Of a DNA stretch of 64,000 nt, positions 58,735-64,000 are shown in pieces. The notes beneath the pieces were generated by a model. It was given only the letters and a program-made list of their open reading frames with translations, did not search any database and was not told the DNA's origin. The first letter of the stretch is position 1; the number at the start of each line of letters is the position of its first letter. The position numbers were made by a program, and so were the translations under genes. Source of the DNA: Nematostella vectensis (lineage: Eukaryota > Cnidaria > Anthozoa > Actiniaria > Edwardsiidae); the NCBI RefSeq assembly GCF_932526225.1, contig NC_064043.1:1447501-1511500 (forward strand). The letters are read 5' to 3'.

Positions 58735-61690
58735 CCTTGTGCTTGTCCTCATTCCCCTCCTCATTTTCCTCCTCATTCCCCTCCTCATTCTCCTCCTCAT
58801 TCTCCTCCTCATTCCCCTCCTCATTCTCCTCCTCATTCCCCTCTTCATTCCCCTCCTCATTCCCCTCTTCATTCCCCTCCTCATTTTCCTCCTCATTCCC
58901 CCCCTCATTCTCCTCCTCATTCCCCCCCTCATTCTCCCCCTCATTCTCCCCCTCATTCTCCTCCTCATTCTCCTCCTCATTCCCCTCCTCATTCTCCTCC
59001 TCATTCCCCTCTTCATTCCCCTCCTCATTCCCCTCTTCATTCTCCTCCTAATTCCCCTCCTCATTCCCCCCCTCATTCTCCTCCTCATTCCCCCCCTCAT
59101 TCTCCCCCTCATTCTCCCCCTCATTCTCCTCCTCATTCCCCTCTTCATTCTCCTCCTCATTCCCCTCTTCATTCCCCTCCTCATTTTCCTCCTCATTCCC
59201 CCCCTCATTCTCCCCCTCATTCTCCTCCTCATTCTCCTCCTCATTCCCCCTCATTCCCCCCCTCATTCTCCTTCTCATTCCCCTCCTCATTTTCCTCCTC
59301 ATTCCCCTCCTCATTCTCCTCCTCATTCCCCTCCTCATTTTCCCCTCCTCATTCTCCTCCTTATTCTCTCCTCATTCCCCTCTTCATTCTCCTCTTCATT
59401 CCCCTCCTCATTCTCCTCTTCATTTCCCTCCTCATTCCCCTCTTCATTCTCCCCCTCATTCTCTCCTCCTCATTTCCCTCCTCATTCTCCTCTTCATTTC
59501 CATCCTCATTCCCCTCCTCATTCTCTTTTTCATTTCCCTCCTCATTCCCCTCATTCTCCTCTTCATTTCCCTCCTCTTTTCCCTTCTCATTCCCCTCCTC
59601 TTTCCCCTCCTCATTCCCCTCCTCTTTCCCCTCCTCATTCCCCTCCTCATTCCCCTCCTCATTCCCCTCCTCATTCCCCTCCTCATTCCCCTCCTCATTC
59701 TCCTCCTCATTCCCCTCCTCATTCTCCTCCTCATCCCCCCCCTCATTCTCCTCCTCATTCCCCTCCTCATTCTCCTCCTCATTCCCCTCCTCATTCTCCT
59801 CCTCATTCCCCTCCTCATTTTCCTCCTCATTCCCCTCTTCATTCTCCTCCTCATTCCCCTCTTCATTCTCCTCCTCATTCCCCTCTTCATTCTCCTCCTC
59901 ATTCCCCTCCTCATTCCCCCCCTCATTTTCCTTCTCATTCCCCTCCTCATTCCCCTCCTCATTTCCCTCCTCATTCCCCTCATTCTCTCCTCATTCCCCT
60001 CTTCATTTCCATCCTCATTCCCCTCCTCATTCTCTCCTCCTCATTCTCCTCTTCATTCTCCTCTTCATTCAACTCCTCATTTCCCTCCTCATTCCCCTCC
60101 TCATTCCCCTCCTCATTCTCCTCTTCATTTCCCTCCTCATTCCCCTCCTCATTCTCCTCCTCATTCCCCTCCTCTATCCCCTCCTCATTCCCCTCTTCAT
60201 TCTCCTCCTCATTCCCCTCTTCATTCTCCTCCTCATTCCCCTCCTCATTCCCCCCCTCATTTTCCTTCTCATTCCCCTCCTCATTCTCCTCCTCATTCTC
60301 CTCCTCATTCTCCTCCTCATTCCCCTCCTCTATCCCCTCCTCATTCCCCTCTTCATTCTCCTCCTCATTCCCCTCCTCATTCCCCCCCTCATTTTCCTTC
60401 TCATTCCCCTCCTCATTCTCCTCCTCATTCCCCCCCTCATTCCCCCCCTCATTCCCCTCCTCATTCCCCTCCTCATTCCCCTCCTCATTCCCCTCCTCAT
60501 TCCCCTCCTCATTCCCCCCCTCATTCCCCTCCTCATTCCCCCCCTCATTCCCCTCCTCATTCCCCCCCTCATTCCCCTCCTCATTTTCCTCCTCATTCCC
60601 CCCCTCATTCCCCTCCTCATTCCCCTCCTCATTCCCCTCCTCATTCCCCTCCTCATTCCCCTCCTCATTCCCCCCCTCATTCCCCTCCTCATTCCCCTCT
60701 TCATTCTCCCCCTCATTCCCCTCTTCATTCTCCTCCTCATTCCCCTCCTCATTCCCTCCCTCATTTTCCTTCTCATTCCCCTCCTCATTCTCCTCCTCAT
60801 TCCCCTCCTCATTCCCCTCCTCATTCTCCTCCTCATTCCCCTCCTCATTCCCCTCCTCATTCCCCTCTTCATTCTCCTCCTCATTCCCCTCCTCATTCTC
60901 CTCCTCATTCCCCTCCTCATTCCCCCCCTCATTCCCCTCCTCATTTTCCTCCTCATTCCCCCCCTCATTCCCCTCCTCATTCCCCTCCTCATTCCCCCCC
61001 CTCATTCCCCCCCTCATTCCCCCCCTCATTTCCCTCCTCATTCCCCTCCTCATTCCCCCCCTCATTCCCCCCCTCATTCCCCTCATTCTCTCCTCATTCC
61101 CCTCCTCATTCTCCTCTTCATTCTCCTCTTCATTCTCCTCTTCATTCTCCTCCTCATTCCCCTCCTCATTCCCCTCCTCATTCCCCCCCTCATTCCCCTC
61201 CTCATTCCCCCCCCTCATTCCCCTCCTCATTCCCCTCCTCATTCCCCCCCTCATTTTCCTTCTCATTCCCCTCCTCATTCTCCTCCTCATTCCCCCCCTC
61301 ATTCCCCCCCTCATTCCCCTCATTCTCTCCTCATTCCCCTCCTCATTCTCCTCTTCATTCTCCTCTTCATTCTCCTCCTCATTTCCCTCCTCATTCCCCT
61401 CCTCTTTCCCCTCCTCATTCTCCTCCTCATTCTCCTCTTCATTCCCCTCCTCTTTCCCCTCCTCATTCTCCTCCTAATTCCCCTTCTCATTCCCCTCCTC
61501 ATTTCCCCTCATTCTTCTCCTCATTCTCATCCTCTTTCTCCTCCTCATCCCCCCTCATTCCCCTCCTAATTTTCCTCCTCATCCCCTTCTCATTCTCCTC
61601 CTCATTTTCCTCCTCATTCCCCCTCATTCTCCTCCTCATTCACCTCCTTATTCCCACCCTCATTCCCCTCCTCATTCACCTCCTCATGCT
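58735..61690. repeat. 12-bp polypurine/polypyrimidine array, about 245 copies
   Basis: Units of ctcctcattccc and close variants (ctcctc, ctcttc, cccctc before att) form a 3-kb, strongly strand-biased array: almost only C and T on the plus strand. The 12-bp period keeps several frames open for hundreds of codons on both strands (Ser/Phe/Pro and Leu/Ile/Pro on plus, Glu/Asn/Gly and Arg/Met on minus); these are by-products. The right edge enters the 3' coding end of the GPCR. Confidence 0.95.
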
Positions 61691-62792
61691 CAGCCCACCC
61701 GTTCTTCCTGCCAGACGACGCACGAGTTGATCTCCCACAAGGCTCTGCGCGCTCAGTACCACCATAAGCCGATAAAAATTGCCTAACCCCAGCACCGCAG
61801 TCACTTTGTAAAACACTTTCAGCGCCGCCATAAATCCGCGGAATGTCTCCAACCTTGGCAGAACTTCGCTTGCTGCACCTCAGAATCCGCCGCAACGCAG
61901 CCGCAAAGTCCTTATCCTTCGATACTATAATCATAGGTTTAACAGCACTCCCGAGAGCGAGGGCATATGTGCCCGCAAGGTATAGGGAGCGGGGCAAGGT
62001 GACAGGATCGAAGAAGATTCTCGATCCCAACGCAGCGTTGAATGCGTACCCGGGTAGCGCGCATAGAAGAACAGCAATGGCTAACGCCGCGTACAGTGCC
62101 GTCACGGCATCCTCCGCCCGCCATGAGCTGAGGAACTCCCATTGCGCGTGATGTCGCATTTTCACAAGCGCGTGAGCATTCTTCCTCAGTCCTATCTTGA
62201 TGTTAACGTAACTGATTCCGGTGATAATAAAAGGCACGACGGCATAGAAGAACTCTACAGTCCCAGTATCCATATACCCCTCATCTGTTTTACATAACGC
62301 GTACCCCGGATGAAAGACAAACTTCCTGTTGTTAATGAAGAAGGAGGCCGGAAGTGCTAGCACGACGAGCCAGCACAGGGTGATTAGAATACTCGTGTAA
62401 CGACGCGTGAAAAACGTGGCATGGCTTATGGGCTTTGACGTCGCAAATGCACGATCTACCGCTGATATCGCCATGGTGATATTCGTGATCGCGGGCAATA
62501 CCATGACCACATGACCTTGAAGTGTACAAATTGTTGCTCCAACGGGCCAAGAGCCAAAAGCAAGAGCGTAGATCGAGAGAGGGAGCACCGCGCAAGCGAC
62601 AAGAAGGTCAATGAAGGCGTAGTTGGCGATGTACAGATATTGCTGCTTGCGTAGTCTAGCGTTCAGTAGAACAGAGAGTAGGACCAGGGCGTTTCCGATA
62701 AAGGAAGCGAGGGCAAGACCCCCCGCGATGGCTGTCTCTGTCACCACCATCTCCACGCTTCGTGACGTCAGCTGCTCCTCCATAACCGTCAT
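61614..62792 (-). CDS. Class A (rhodopsin-like) GPCR, intronless, 392 aa
   Basis: The first ATG is at 62792 (MTVMEEQL); a second is at 62783. Seven hydrophobic segments are evident. Landmarks: GNALVLLSVLLN (helix 1), NYAFIDLLVACAVLPLS with the conserved Asp (helix 2), Cys in ATICTLQGH (helix 3 disulfide), SAVDRAFAT in place of the usual DRY (helix 3 end), LCWLVVLALP (helix 4), LLCALPGYAFN (helix 6) and GSAVKPMIIV where NPxxY is expected (helix 7), followed by a helix 8-like KDKDFAAALRRILRCSKR. The altered DRY and NPxxY motifs make it an atypical orphan receptor; ligand unknown. Its last 22 or so residues (EEVNEEGNEGGNKE...) are encoded by the 12-bp array and end where the array loses frame. 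Single-exon structure is common for cnidarian GPCRs. Confidence 0.9.
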   Translation of the reverse strand: MTVMEEQLTSRSVEMVVTETAIAGGLALASFIGNALVLLSVLLNARLRKQQYLYIANYAFIDLLVACAVLPLSIYALAFGSWPVGATICTLQGHVVMVLPAITNITMAISAVDRAFATSKPISHATFFTRRYTSILITLCWLVVLALPASFFINNRKFVFHPGYALCKTDEGYMDTGTVEFFYAVVPFIITGISYVNIKIGLRKNAHALVKMRHHAQWEFLSSWRAEDAVTALYAALAIAVLLCALPGYAFNAALGSRIFFDPVTLPRSLYLAGTYALALGSAVKPMIIVSKDKDFAAALRRILRCSKRSSAKVGDIPRIYGGAESVLQSDCGAGVRQFLSAYGGTERAEPCGRSTRASSGRKNGWAEHEEVNEEGNEGGNKEVNEEENEGE

Positions 62793-64000
62793 CGTCACTT
62801 CAGCAACACTAGCACTTTAACAAACATTTGAAATCACGTTAGTGCCAGGTGCGAAGTCACGTGAGTTTTTGTTGCTTTTTTTCACTCAATCGGCTTCCAT
62901 TCGAGGGTGAAACTAAGTTTAAACTAAGCGTTAAACTAAGTAAACATGATCAATTATTCATGGCAAGTTAGCGAAGATATACGATCTTCATTTACGATAC
63001 GATTTACATTTTTTAAAAGATAGAAGAGCGAAACTCGAATACCTATTTTAAAAGGAGAAATGAAATATTATAAAAGATTGATTGGGAGTTTCTCGAAGAC
63101 TATTTTCAACTATTAATAAAACTCTAATCAATACTCTGGCTAAGAAGACTTTATGCGCACAACGTAGACCAAAATTTAAATCTTTAAGAAGTCAATCGAT
63201 AATCTTTTTAGGGTAAAGATAAATTAGATGACTTGTGTAGAAACCGTACCTTGTAGGTGAGTCTTTCGTCGGTATGTCTCTCAAACTTTCCAAGACAGAC
63301 GAGTATTTTGTAGCGTCTTAAATTTTCAAACTATTTCTCGCATTTGAAAGCGTTTAAAATTCTCAAACTATTCCTCGAAAGAAAGTAATTCTTTCTGTTG
63401 AAAATAGAAGTTTTGTTAAGGCAAATAACGAGAGATGATGTTAGGAATACATTATTAATTAATAGAATCCACTGTTATATCAGGAAAGCTTTGTTTAGTG
63501 CTATTGAATCATCATGGGAACTACGCTATGGTTACGAGTCCCAGTCCTTACGCATTACGTTGTAATCCTGCAGAGGGCTTGACAAACTACAAGACAGCTT
63601 TTTTTTTTAAATAGGAGCGGATTAGAGGTAAAATAGACTTTCAAAACTACAGTTCTCCTCCACAGGAATCTCAATAAAAAAGTCAGGATAAAATAATGGG
63701 TTTTCTACTTTTTTTGCAATGTTTGGCATTTTAAATACTAACGCGAAAAAAAAGACAAACATCTTGACTATACAATATTAGCATTTTCTTTTATTGTTAG
63801 GAGAAATAATGTGTAGAAAATCAAGTACCTTGGTTTGTACACCAAGCTAGTTTGGAGAAAGCCTAGGAAAATGTCGAAAAAAGATAAAATGCAATGTCTT
63901 CTCAGTAAAATTATATATTTTGTTACTAATCAGAAGATGCAGAGAACGAGGGCATTTTCTACAAAACAGCCTGCATTTTTATGAACGACACGTCAATCAA
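62793..64000. other. Upstream region of the GPCR and window end
   Basis: AT-rich unique sequence. Promoter and 5' untranslated region of the minus-strand GPCR should lie at its left end. No other exon, repeat array or RNA gene was seen. Confidence 0.4.

Noticed and set aside
58658-61477. A 939-codon plus-strand open frame and several long minus-strand frames
   Set aside because: They follow the 12-bp array in every frame, with low-complexity products and no splice or start context; only the GPCR end uses this sequence credibly.

Overview
The window is eukaryotic, from an animal. Genes are split by many GT-AG introns, metazoan domain combinations are present, and there are no bacterial operons, tRNAs or rRNAs. 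The gene types (a fibrinogen-domain membrane protein with Ig domains, a CAP/trefoil/C-type lectin protein, and a broken relative of short-chain collagen C4-like genes) suggest a cnidarian, most likely a sea anemone such as Nematostella. That is inference; no database was searched.

Layout. 1-8.5 kb: the last exon of an unidentified gene (1350-1460) between a 65-bp minisatellite and a 6.1-kb array of about 160 copies of a 38-bp unit. 10.3-14.9 kb (+): secreted CAP-trefoil-mucin-like-C-type-lectin protein in 8 exons. 17.2-19.9 kb: 50/54-bp array, then AT-rich and dispersed repeats. 21.1-23.7 kb (+): ammonium transporter in 4 exons. 25.7-32.9 kb (-): UBE3A-type HECT ubiquitin ligase, ten coding exons plus a possible 5' exon at 35.1 kb. 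35.6-41.6 kb (+): mitochondrial lipoyl synthase (LIAS) in 11 exons, head to head with UBE3A. 44.5-52.2 kb (+): type II membrane protein with collagen repeat, three Ig domains and a fibrinogen-related domain in 5 exons, holding a 2.6-kb intronic minisatellite. 53-57 kb: MITE-like palindromes, a dead LINE fragment, a frameshifted gene remnant and a 37-bp array. 58.7-61.7 kb: 12-bp purine/pyrimidine array running into the 3' end of an intronless class A GPCR (61.6-62.8 kb, minus).

I joined exons by hand. In all four multi-exon genes whose ends are both placed, the phases match and the total is a whole number of codons: 565, 512, 381 and 660 aa. UBE3A gives 764 aa if its start codon is split across an intron.

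Roughly 20 kb (about 30%) of the window is tandem repeat with units of 12-70 bp. Several arrays are mixed with genes: one encodes a mucin-like linker, two have copied real splice sites next to the authentic ones, and one supplies the acidic end of the GPCR. The main candidates for novelty are the two recognition-type proteins (Ig + fibrinogen + collagen on a membrane anchor; CAP + trefoil + lectin) and the repeat-copied splice sites in UBE3A and LIAS. The genes do not form one pathway; the window is ordinary metazoan gene order with exceptional minisatellite content.
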